Position numbers and translations under genes: made by a program
Assembly: GCA_024693285.1 (NCBI GenBank)
Contig: JAILLE010000024.1
Span: forward strand, 1-34,457
From: Bacteroidales bacterium
Lineage (GTDB): Bacteria > Bacteroidota > Bacteroidia > Bacteroidales > UBA932
DNA length: 34,457 nt
Direction: 5' to 3'
In this document: positions 22,336-29,837 of the stretch, piece after piece
Position numbering within the stretch: position 1 is the stretch's first letter
How the letters are laid out: every line of letters starts with the position of its first letter
The notes under the pieces: model-generated
What the model was told of the DNA's origin: nothing
The model's database searches: none
Seen by the model: the letters and a program-made list of their open reading frames with translations, nothing else

Positions 22336-23414
22336 GACTTTTGTTAAGGACTTGTTTGATTGTGGGGGCGGCTTTGTTATTGGCCGCTTCCGCTTTTATT
22401 AGCGGGTGTTCCCGTCAGGAGGTTCAGGTTTACAGTAACCCTGTAATGGCATCCGATTGTCCGGATCCTACGATTCTGGATAACCGTTCCCGGGACGGGT
22501 ACTTTTATGCTTATTCCACCAGAATCCGGTTGGGGGATGGCTTTTGCCAGATTCCTATATACAGGAGCGAGAATCTTCTCGACTGGGGATTGGTAGGCGA
22601 GGCGTTCCCTTCGGGGACATGCCCGTCTTGGGAAGCTGATGGAGTTCTTTGGGCACCGGATATCAATTATATCAACGGGAAATATGTCCTTTATTATGCG
22701 ATGGGAGTTTGGGGAGACCATGACAGGAGCGCTTCCGGTGTAGCGGTCTCAGACTCTCCGACCGGTCCTTTCAAGGATCTCGGTATGCTTGTCTCGATGT
22801 CTAACACCGGAGTAGGTAACTCAATAGATCCCAACTACTTCGAGGATACTGACGGCCGGAAATACCTCTACTGGGGCAGTCTCAGAAAAGCGGATGATGC
22901 TGAACGAGGAAGGAAATCCGGAATATTCGTGGTGGAGCTTTCGGATGACGGACTTTCCCTCAAACCTGGCAGTGAGCCTGTGAAGGTGGCTGGGGACCGG
23001 ATGGAGGGAGCTTATGTCCACAAGAGGGGAAAGTATTACTATCTTTTCGCGTCGGAAGGTTCTTGTTGTGAGGGTGCGAATAGCACTTATCATGTCATTG
23101 TAGGACGTTCCAAGAGCCCTTTGGGGCCATTTGTGAGCCGTAGCGGCAAGTCTATGATAGCAGGGGATGATTGGGTATTCGACGAGGTTATCCTCAAGGG
23201 CGATTCCGATAATGTTTTCTGTGGTCCTGGCCACGATGCCGAGATAGTCACTGACAATAAAGGTCAGGATTGGATGGCTTATCATGCCTATTGGAAAGGA
23301 AACAATTACAAAGGACGCTGCATGAATATCGATAGGGTCCTATGGACAAAAGACGGCTGGCCTTACTTTGACGGTGCCGTTCCTTCCACTTCATCTCCGG
23401 TTCCGGTATTCTAA
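22332..23414 (+). CDS. Glycoside hydrolase family 43 lipoprotein
   Basis: This 360-residue protein has a lipoprotein signal peptide ending in a lipobox (FISG then Cys26), followed by a five-bladed beta-propeller of GH43. The three acidic catalytic positions of the family are visible: Asp45 in CPDPTIL (base), Asp166 in SIDPNYF (pKa modulator) and Glu225 in MEGAYVHK (acid). These enzymes act on arabinose- or xylose-containing polysaccharides, most often as arabinanases or arabinofuranosidases, outside the cytoplasm. The start codon overlaps the clpX stop (ATGA), an unexpected coupling of a polysaccharide enzyme to a proteostasis operon. No SusC/SusD pair is adjacent, so it is not in a classical polysaccharide utilisation locus here. 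Confidence 0.9.
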   Translation: MRLLLRTCLIVGAALLLAASAFISGCSRQEVQVYSNPVMASDCPDPTILDNRSRDGYFYAYSTRIRLGDGFCQIPIYRSENLLDWGLVGEAFPSGTCPSWEADGVLWAPDINYINGKYVLYYAMGVWGDHDRSASGVAVSDSPTGPFKDLGMLVSMSNTGVGNSIDPNYFEDTDGRKYLYWGSLRKADDAERGRKSGIFVVELSDDGLSLKPGSEPVKVAGDRMEGAYVHKRGKYYYLFASEGSCCEGANSTYHVIVGRSKSPLGPFVSRSGKSMIAGDDWVFDEVILKGDSDNVFCGPGHDAEIVTDNKGQDWMAYHAYWKGNNYKGRCMNIDRVLWTKDGWPYFDGAVPSTSSPVPVF

Positions 23415-23598
23415 TCCAGGAGCAGATGTGTCGGCTTTGAGAAATAACAACTTACGTGTTTGCTTATTCTCTAAAATCTAAATAGATTGTTTAACTACTT
23501 GATATTCAGAGTATATTCGTCTTTGGAAACTGATTGCCATTTGTTTTTAATTTTACGAAAATTGATGTAAATTTGTTTTGTTCGTTTCTGGTAGGTGT
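23415..23598. other. Longest intergenic region, before the restriction cassette
   Basis: This 184-bp stretch is markedly AT-rich. It holds no credible gene and no strong terminator for the upstream run; only a weak 6-bp inverted repeat (AATCTA/TAGATT near 23475-23490) was seen. Its right half contains the candidate promoter for the methyltransferase. It marks a composition change at the junction between housekeeping genes and the restriction cassette. Confidence 0.6.
23568..23575 (+). promoter_or_regulatory. Candidate -7 promoter element (TAAATTTG) for the restriction cassette
   Basis: TAAATTTG matches TAnnTTTG and ends 23 bp before the methyltransferase ATG at 23599. A TTTG occurs at 23540-23543, with a 24-bp spacer that is longer than the usual 19-21. 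Transcription is predicted near 23581, giving a short leader. Confidence 0.45.
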
Positions 23599-24867
23599 AT
23601 GAAGAAAACTAATAGTTTGACTATGCTCAGCCTGTTCTCTGGCTGTGGGGGGATGGATCTTGGATTTGAGGGCGCTTTTATTTGCCATAAGAATTCGGTT
23701 CCAACTGACAGTGGATGGATTGACAGGGACATAGACCAGAATTGGACCTTTCTGAAGAAAAACAGGTTTACTACCGTTTTTGCCAATGACATTCTGGAGG
23801 AGGCCTATCTCACCTGGAATCAGTACATGAGCCGCTTTGGGAAAGATTCCTCAATCTATCATCTTGAAAGTATTGTTGATCTTGTGAAAGATCATATCAA
23901 TGGTAAAAAAGTATTCCCGGACAATATCGACATAGTGACGGGAGGATTTCCTTGCCAGGATTTCAGCATTGCCGGGAAACGCCTGGGTTTCAATTCGGTA
24001 ACTTCACATAATGGAAATAAACTTCCTGAAGAGGCTCCATCCGAAGAGAATCGAGGCAAGCTTTATTATTGGATGAAGCAAGTTATTGACATCGTAAAAC
24101 CGAAGGTCTTTATCGCGGAGAACGTCAAAGGACTTACTAATCTTGGCGATGTCAAGAACATCATACAGCGAGATTTCGCGCGGGCTGATGGTGACGGCTA
24201 TATAGTCTTGCCGCCCAGGGTTTTACATGCGGGTGACTATGGAGTTCCGGAGACTCGGGAGAGGGTTATCTTTATCGGTATCCGACGTTCCGCCCTTAAT
24301 CCGGAGGTACGTAAAGCGCTTGAGAGCACTACGATTCCAAAAGAGCTCGACCCGTATCCTCCCCAGACCCACAAATACACTAAAGATTCCCAAGGTGCTT
24401 TGCCGCCTGTGTCATGTAGGGACGTGTTCGAAGGCTTGAAAGAACCCATTGACAGCGAAGACCTCTCGCAGAAGTACTATTCCAAGGCAAAGTATATGGG
24501 CAAACATTGCCAAGGGCAGGCCGAGATCCATCTCGATGGTCTTGGGCCGACAATTCGTTCAGAGCATCACGGAAACATTGAGTACCGGAGATTGTCTGTT
24601 GAGCATGGGGGAAAGATGACAGAGGAGTTGGAAGCCGGGCTTTCCGAGCGTCGTCTCACTCCTCGGGAATGCGCTCTTATACAGACATTTCCGCCGGATT
24701 ATCCCTTCGTTTCCTTCAAAGACGACAGCAGGCGGTTCAAAGTTTCCCAGTCCGGGGCATATAAAGTGATAGGTAATGCGGTCCCACCCCTTCTTGCCTA
24801 TAACATTGCCCGGCGCCTCCAAAACCTCTGGCCAATTTATTTCGACTGTAGTCTAATTGCTAATTAA
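23599..24867 (+). CDS. DNA (cytosine-5-)-methyltransferase
   Basis: This 422-residue C5 cytosine methyltransferase transfers a methyl group from S-adenosylmethionine to cytosine. Motifs occur in the classical order: I, MLSLFSGCGGMDLGFEG (residues 9-25); IV, GGFPCQDFSIAGKR with nucleophile Cys119; VI, AENVKGL; VIII, ETRERVIFIGIR; IX, RRLTPRECALIQTFP; X, YKVIGNAVPP. The stretch between VIII and IX is the target-recognition region, so the DNA site it methylates cannot be read off. A TTG 21 bp upstream is a possible but less likely start. It is followed after 10 bp by a PD-(D/E)XK nuclease and then by Vsr, as in type II restriction systems. Confidence 0.94.
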   Translation: MKKTNSLTMLSLFSGCGGMDLGFEGAFICHKNSVPTDSGWIDRDIDQNWTFLKKNRFTTVFANDILEEAYLTWNQYMSRFGKDSSIYHLESIVDLVKDHINGKKVFPDNIDIVTGGFPCQDFSIAGKRLGFNSVTSHNGNKLPEEAPSEENRGKLYYWMKQVIDIVKPKVFIAENVKGLTNLGDVKNIIQRDFARADGDGYIVLPPRVLHAGDYGVPETRERVIFIGIRRSALNPEVRKALESTTIPKELDPYPPQTHKYTKDSQGALPPVSCRDVFEGLKEPIDSEDLSQKYYSKAKYMGKHCQGQAEIHLDGLGPTIRSEHHGNIEYRRLSVEHGGKMTEELEAGLSERRLTPRECALIQTFPPDYPFVSFKDDSRRFKVSQSGAYKVIGNAVPPLLAYNIARRLQNLWPIYFDCSLIAN

Positions 24868-24877
24868 AGGCTTTTTT

Positions 24878-25942
24878 ATGGTTAACCAGCATGAATATGA
24901 GGCTTTCTCAAACTTGATGAAAGCTACCGTACGAGTTCTTGAAGTTAAGGCTGCTGCTGATGTGGCGAGATTCAAGAAAATGACACCTTCTCTGTTTGAA
25001 GATGAGGTGTTAAAAGCAATCAAAGAAGCGTGTGTTGATGCTCCATTCTCTAAGGAGGACGTGGTACCTAAATTTGGCTTTAAATTCCCTGATATTATTG
25101 TCAGTCATTCTTTTGGAGTTGAAGTGAAATCCACGAATAAAGATCATTGGACATCTACCGGGAGCAGTATAGTGGAGTCCACTAGAGATAAAAATGTAGA
25201 ATGCATCTATATGTTGTTTGGTAAACTTGGTGGTAATGTTCCGGAGTTTCGGTGTAGGCCGTATCATGAGGTCCTTCCAGAGATCGCTGTGACTCATTCT
25301 CCAAGATATCGTATTGACATGAATCTCACTGCCGGGGAGACTATTTTTGATAAGATGGGTATCTCTTATGATACGTTACGGACTTCAGATAATTCTATCG
25401 GATCAGTCAGAGATTACTACAAGGAGAAAGCCAAGCGTGAAGGGAATCCTATGCCATGGTGGATAAGCGATGATAAAGCGGATGATTCTTCGGTTGATAT
25501 GAGTATCAAATCATGGCATGTCCTTCCTGCAAATGAGAAGTCACTACTAATTGCCCAATCACTTATCTTATTCCCGGAAGTTATTTATGGAAACTATGTG
25601 AACGCCGCCATGTGGCTGGTTAGTGTAAAAGGTGTCATATGCGCCAACATGAGGGATCCTTTTTCTGCTGGTGGAAAAGTTCGTAAACTCAATGGATCGG
25701 CTCTTGACAATCCTCTCCCACACATCGTCAAGACTTTATCTGATAAATACTCTTTAATCAAACAGTTATTAGAGTCCGATAAGGATTTTCAAGACCAGAT
25801 AGCCTCTTTCAATCCTGAGCTTTCTACTTGTCCCTTAGAAAACTGGCTGCTACAAGCTCAAACAGCGTTAGGTAAAGCTAAAGTTCATCTTACATCAAAA
25901 AGATTAGTCATTTTATTGACAGGTAATCTAGAGATCAGCTGA
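24878..25942 (+). CDS. Probable type II restriction endonuclease, PD-(D/E)XK fold
   Basis: I do not recognise the family of this 354-residue protein, but it carries a clear PD-(D/E)XK nuclease core: Pro71-Asp72 in FKFPDIIV and Glu82-Val83-Lys84 in FGVEVKST, spaced as in restriction enzymes, followed by a conserved-looking KDHWTSTGSSIVESTR segment. Its place between a cytosine-5 methyltransferase (10 bp) and vsr (3 bp) indicates that it cuts the sequence methylated by its neighbour. The gene is more AT-rich than the flanking housekeeping genes (two lines sampled by eye gave roughly 30-42 percent GC), consistent with transfer. An in-frame TTG at 24857, overlapping the methyltransferase stop, is an alternative start. 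Recognition site unknown. Confidence 0.78.
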   Translation: MVNQHEYEAFSNLMKATVRVLEVKAAADVARFKKMTPSLFEDEVLKAIKEACVDAPFSKEDVVPKFGFKFPDIIVSHSFGVEVKSTNKDHWTSTGSSIVESTRDKNVECIYMLFGKLGGNVPEFRCRPYHEVLPEIAVTHSPRYRIDMNLTAGETIFDKMGISYDTLRTSDNSIGSVRDYYKEKAKREGNPMPWWISDDKADDSSVDMSIKSWHVLPANEKSLLIAQSLILFPEVIYGNYVNAAMWLVSVKGVICANMRDPFSAGGKVRKLNGSALDNPLPHIVKTLSDKYSLIKQLLESDKDFQDQIASFNPELSTCPLENWLLQAQTALGKAKVHLTSKRLVILLTGNLEIS

Positions 25943-25945
25943 GTA

Positions 25946-26437
25946 GTGGCGGACAGGATGACACGGGAGCAGAGGCATCGCTGCATGGCGAGCATCAAAG
26001 GAGTGGATACTAAACCCGAGATGCTCGTAAGGCGTTATCTGCATGGGCATGGTTTTCGCTATTCTCTTCATTCAAAGCGACTTCCGGGCAAGCCTGACCT
26101 TGTGTTGCGGAAGTATCATTCGGTAATATTCGTTCACGGTTGTTTTTGGCACGGTCATCCTGGAGAGTCCTGTTACAGGAAGCCAAGTACCAATGTCAGC
26201 TTTTGGGAGGAGAAGATACGCAGGAACAAAGAAAGGGACGCCGCTGATGTGGCCGCCCTTGAGGCTCTCGGCTGGCACGTGTTAGTGGTCTGGGAATGTG
26301 AGCTTGCAAAACAGCGGTTTGAGGATACCATGACTAACCTTATCGCGGAATTCCAAGGCTATCTCGAGGTCCAGCATATTCATAGCATCCCTCTTTCAGT
26401 AAGGAAGCTATCTAATCAAGATCCGTCAGAGTTGTGA
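25946..26437 (+). CDS. vsr: Very short patch repair (Vsr) mismatch endonuclease
   Basis: This 163-residue nuclease nicks next to T:G mismatches formed when 5-methylcytosine deaminates, preventing C-to-T mutation at methylated sites. Family features are visible in order: REQRHRCMASIKG, KPEMLVRRYLHGHGFRYSLH, LPGKPDLVLRKYHSVIFVHG with the catalytic Asp of KPD, the zinc/active-site segment CFWHGHPGESCY, FWEEKIRRNKERD, and GWHVLVVWECEL. The start is GTG 25946 (MADRMTREQ) or ATG 25958 (MTREQ). Its presence is explained by the C5 methyltransferase in the same cassette. The stop codon abuts that of pyrF on the other strand with no gap. Confidence 0.95.
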   Translation: MADRMTREQRHRCMASIKGVDTKPEMLVRRYLHGHGFRYSLHSKRLPGKPDLVLRKYHSVIFVHGCFWHGHPGESCYRKPSTNVSFWEEKIRRNKERDAADVAALEALGWHVLVVWECELAKQRFEDTMTNLIAEFQGYLEVQHIHSIPLSVRKLSNQDPSEL

Positions 26438-27241
26438 TCAAATCCTTGCGGTTGCCTGTGCTTTGAGTGAGGCGGCCTCCGCGAAATCAGAGTCGGAAGA
26501 GGCGTAGATTATTCCCCTGGACGAGTTGATCAGCAGCCCGCCTTTGGGGTTGGCTCCTGCGGAGATCACCTCCTCAGCGCTTCCGCCTTGGGCTCCGACA
26601 CCAGGGACCAGGAAGAAGTTGTCTGGACAGAAACTCCTGATTTCCTTTAACTTATCAGCTTTCGTGGCTCCTATGACGAACATCATGTTCTCCGGAGTAG
26701 AGATCCCCATCATCTTCTCTATGACGGCCTGGTAAATAGGCTTGCCGTCAATTATGGCGTTCTGGAAATCTGTCGAGGTGGGATTCGACGACAGGGCTAC
26801 GACTATGGCATATTTCCCTGGATATTCAAGGAACGGGGTAACGGTCTCGCTGCCCATATAAGGCGACAGTGTCACGGCGTCAAAGTCGAAGGTCTCGAAA
26901 TAGCTTTTGGCGTACATGCGGGCGGTGTTGCCTATGTCACCCCGCTTTGCGTCAGCGATGACGAATTGTCCCGGGTGGTTCAACCGGATGTGTTCCACCG
27001 TTTGTTCCAAAATGGTCAATCCATCATGGCCTAGACACTCATAGAAAGCGAGATTCGGCTTGAAAGCCACGCAATATGGAGCGGTGGCGTCAATGATTCT
27101 CTTGTTGAATTCGATCACCGCCTCGCCGGCGCTCCTTCCGGACTTGAGGCAAGCCGGAATCTTAGCATAATCCGTGTCCAGTCCGACGCATAGCATCGTC
27201 CCTTTCTTCCTTATCTCTGAATATAGCTGGTCAGTTGTCAT
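26438..27241 (-). CDS. pyrF: Orotidine 5'-phosphate decarboxylase
   Basis: The enzyme makes UMP from OMP, the last step of de novo pyrimidine synthesis, in the cytoplasm. At 267 residues it belongs to the longer bacterial type. The catalytic Asp-x-Lys segment is IADAKRGDIGNTARMYAKSY with Asp97 and Lys99. The substrate-binding start GLDTDYAKIP and the phosphate-binding end VPGVGAQGG are present. The ATG 27241 lies 5 bp after the M20 dipeptidase stop, so both share a transcript. Its stop is immediately adjacent to the vsr stop on the opposite strand, forming a TGATCA palindrome. No terminator was seen between the convergent genes. Confidence 0.96.
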   Translation of the reverse strand: MTTDQLYSEIRKKGTMLCVGLDTDYAKIPACLKSGRSAGEAVIEFNKRIIDATAPYCVAFKPNLAFYECLGHDGLTILEQTVEHIRLNHPGQFVIADAKRGDIGNTARMYAKSYFETFDFDAVTLSPYMGSETVTPFLEYPGKYAIVVALSSNPTSTDFQNAIIDGKPIYQAVIEKMMGISTPENMMFVIGATKADKLKEIRSFCPDNFFLVPGVGAQGGSAEEVISAGANPKGGLLINSSRGIIYASSDSDFAEAASLKAQATARI

Positions 27242-27246
27242 CCCTT

Positions 27247-28611
27247 TTATCCGTAATATTCATAGAACTTCGCGATGGACTCCATTCCGGCGAAGAACTG
27301 GCTCAGGAGATAGCTCTCGTTGGGGGAGTGGATAGTGTCCCTCTCAAGGCCGAAGCCCATCAGCAGAGGGTCTGTCCCGAGAATCTTCTTCATGTCCGCG
27401 AGAACGGCTATGCTGCCCCCTCCACGGCTCGGAACCGGCTCTATTCCATATACTTCCGTCATCGCTTTTGATGCGGCCTTAAATGCCGGTGATGATATCG
27501 GGATGAGGAATCCATCACCGCCTTCGCAAAGCTTCACCTCTATCGAGCAATACTTAGGAGCGATTTTTTCTAGGTGCTTCTTCAACAACTTGGAGATCTT
27601 CGCGCTGGACTGGTTCGGAACAAGGCGCATCGATATCTTAGCATGGGCCACAGAAGGCAGGACAGTCTTGGCTCCCTCACCTGTGTATCCGCCCCAGATC
27701 CCGCAAACATCCAGGCAAGGCCTTATGCCGATTCTCTCCAGGGGAGTGTAACCTTTCTCTCCGCGTAACGCCTTGACACCGACAGACTCCTTGAATTCAT
27801 CCATGTCAAACGGCGCTCTGGCAAGCATCGCCCTGTCGGCTTTGGAAAGCTCGACCACATCATCGTAAAAGCCTGGGATAGTTACTCTTCCATCCTTGTC
27901 TATTAGGCTGGAAATCATATCACAAAGTGTCTGGATAGGGTTCGCGACAGTGCCGCCGTAGTGGCCTGAATGAAGGTCATGGTCAGGGCCGGTAAGAGTC
28001 ACCTCGACATAGGCCATACCCCTCATTCCACAATTGATAGAGGGCACTTTCTCCGAGATCATCGTGGTGTCTGAGACGAGAATCACATCAGACTTGAGCC
28101 ATGATTTATTCGCCTTGACCCAAGCCGGCAGGGAAGGACTGCTTATCTCCTCCTCGCCCTCGAAGATGAATTTGACATTATGGCGAAGCTTCCCGGTCTT
28201 GACAAGATATTCAAAGGCTTTTATGTGCATGAACAGCTGGCCTTTGTCATCGTTGGCCCCGCGGGCGTAGATGGCATCCCTTCCGGTCGGATCCTTCTTT
28301 ATGACAGGCTCGAAAGGATCGGTGTCCCATTTATCCAGCGGCTCCGGAGGCTGGACATCATAATGACCATAGACCATGACGGTCTTCAGTTTCGGGTCGA
28401 TTATCTTCTTCCCGAAGACTACCGGGTTGCCGTCGCTGGGGTATACACCAGCCTCATCCGCTCCGGCCTCCATCAGCAGGACCGCCAGCCTTTCAGCGCA
28501 GCGACGCATGTCTTCCTTATGTTCCTTTTTGGCGCTGATTGAGGGGATTCTTAGCAGCGAGAAAAGTTCCTCAAAGAATCTGTCTTTGTTTTCCTGGATG
28601 TATTCTTTCAT
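27247..28611 (-). CDS. M20 family metallodipeptidase
   Basis: This 454-residue cytosolic zinc peptidase resembles the carnosine dipeptidase/CNDP branch of M20. Metal-binding residues lie in GHYDVQPPEPLDKW (His), GANDDKGQ (bridging Asp), EGEEEISS (catalytic and ligand Glu pair), a VSDT segment (Asp) and, near the C-terminus, DTIHSPNES (His). The lid/dimerisation domain is inserted in the middle, with the typical HSGHYGGTVANP segment. The length is normal. It probably releases amino acids from imported dipeptides. The gene lies 19 bp downstream of the acyltransferase and 5 bp upstream of pyrF, all on the minus strand. Confidence 0.93.
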   Translation of the reverse strand: MKEYIQENKDRFFEELFSLLRIPSISAKKEHKEDMRRCAERLAVLLMEAGADEAGVYPSDGNPVVFGKKIIDPKLKTVMVYGHYDVQPPEPLDKWDTDPFEPVIKKDPTGRDAIYARGANDDKGQLFMHIKAFEYLVKTGKLRHNVKFIFEGEEEISSPSLPAWVKANKSWLKSDVILVSDTTMISEKVPSINCGMRGMAYVEVTLTGPDHDLHSGHYGGTVANPIQTLCDMISSLIDKDGRVTIPGFYDDVVELSKADRAMLARAPFDMDEFKESVGVKALRGEKGYTPLERIGIRPCLDVCGIWGGYTGEGAKTVLPSVAHAKISMRLVPNQSSAKISKLLKKHLEKIAPKYCSIEVKLCEGGDGFLIPISSPAFKAASKAMTEVYGIEPVPSRGGGSIAVLADMKKILGTDPLLMGFGLERDTIHSPNESYLLSQFFAGMESIAKFYEYYG

Positions 28612-28630
28612 ATCTGGAAATAATTTAATA

Positions 28631-29797
28631 TCAACCTAATAGTACACGAGCGGTCTTTGCGGGAAGGACCTTGTGGGCGAGACTGACCAGCAGCCAGGAT
28701 ACCGCCAATGCGCAAAGGGCTCCGATGGGAATCTGTATCCCGAGAGGGAGGCCAATGGCCCTGGTAAGGAGTATTCCCGGACCGATCAGGAGATAATGGA
28801 TCATGTATATTCCGAAACCGCACTTGGTAAGGTTCGCGAGGACGGCTTTGGCCTTCTCGTTATTGACCTTTATCTTCTTGCAGATCATGAATATAGGGAT
28901 GACCATCAGGACCACATTGAAGGAGTTGAAGGTCCAGAACAACTCGGCCATCGGTTCAGTGCAGTCAGGCTGTAGAGTCATGTGGCGGAAGCCGAAGAAG
29001 GTGAACAGGTAACCCGCTATGAACATCGGAATACCCAGTAGCAAGGTCTTCCGGAGACTCCATTCCTCATCCTTAAGATAGTGCCCGAGAAGCAGATAGC
29101 CATTGAAGCCGGCGAAATAATAAAGGGCTCCGAACTGGTTCCAAGCGCAGGATCCCCAGAGATAGGGGTCAATGTAATAGTTGTAGTAGGGGAGGATCAA
29201 GGTCACGCCCCAGGCTATCAGGAACCATCTTTTGGCGTTCCTGCTCGCTTTCTCCACCCAAGCTGAGAAAATAGGAATATAAAGGTACATCCCAATCAGC
29301 ATGTAGATGTACCACATATGAACATCCATGCTGGAGAAGTTCAGGGGGATCTGGGCTATGTGCTTGAGACTGAGAGGCAAACTTTGGGCAAGAAAGTCCT
29401 CATTGGCATAAGGGATGAAATCTCTCACAGCGGATGCGCCGCCGCCGAATAGTTTGATGACCAACGGAAATAGGCAATAAATCACTGACCATATCAAGAA
29501 TGGCCAGAAAACCCTGGAAATCCTTTTCTTGTAAAAAGGTCCGACCGGTCCTTGTTGAGGAAGAAGCAACGCTCCGGTCAGCATCACGAACAGAGGCACG
29601 CAAGGTCTCATCATGCTGCCCCAGAGGGCTCCCCAAAACTTGATGTCAGATACCATCGCGGCCCCTTCCGGAACATAATTGAACGGGTCGGCACTATGGC
29701 AGCAAACCAAGATGTACATCGCCACCAGACGTACAATGTCGTACCAAACTACCCTTTCTCTACCAGGTGTCGGTAATGATGAGGCTTCTGTCGTCAT
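28631..29797 (-). CDS. Membrane acyltransferase family protein (Acyltransferase_3)
   Basis: From ATG 29797 the protein has 388 residues. The open frame extends upstream to 29947, but that would run into the divergent sulfatase gene and past the promoter, so it is rejected. The family signature is WYDIVRLVAMYILVCCHSAD, with the catalytic-type histidine in the first membrane segment. About ten transmembrane helices follow. Members of this family O-acetylate surface polysaccharides, peptidoglycan or other lipids at the inner membrane. The target here is unknown. It heads a minus-strand unit with the M20 dipeptidase and pyrF. Confidence 0.88.
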   Translation of the reverse strand: MTTEASSLPTPGRERVVWYDIVRLVAMYILVCCHSADPFNYVPEGAAMVSDIKFWGALWGSMMRPCVPLFVMLTGALLLPQQGPVGPFYKKRISRVFWPFLIWSVIYCLFPLVIKLFGGGASAVRDFIPYANEDFLAQSLPLSLKHIAQIPLNFSSMDVHMWYIYMLIGMYLYIPIFSAWVEKASRNAKRWFLIAWGVTLILPYYNYYIDPYLWGSCAWNQFGALYYFAGFNGYLLLGHYLKDEEWSLRKTLLLGIPMFIAGYLFTFFGFRHMTLQPDCTEPMAELFWTFNSFNVVLMVIPIFMICKKIKVNNEKAKAVLANLTKCGFGIYMIHYLLIGPGILLTRAIGLPLGIQIPIGALCALAVSWLLVSLAHKVLPAKTARVLLG

Positions 29798-29804
29798 ATT
29801 ATTA

Positions 29805-29812
29805 CAAAGATA
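29805..29812 (-). promoter_or_regulatory. Candidate -7 promoter element (TATCTTTG) for the acyltransferase operon
   Basis: Read on the minus strand this is TATCTTTG, an exact match to TAnnTTTG, ending 7 bp before the ATG at 29797. The predicted transcript start is within a few bases of the start codon. No -33 TTTG was seen at the usual distance. Confidence 0.45.
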
Positions 29813-29825
29813 AAAGAAAAATGGG

Positions 29826-29833
29826 TATCTTCG
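29826..29833 (+). promoter_or_regulatory. Candidate -7-like element (TATCTTCG) for the sulfatase gene
   Basis: TATCTTCG matches TAnnTTTG at all but one base and ends 4 bp before the sulfatase ATG at 29838. It lies only 13 bp from the opposite-facing box at 29805-29812, so the two divergent promoters would overlap. Confidence 0.3.
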
Positions 29834-29837
29834 CATT

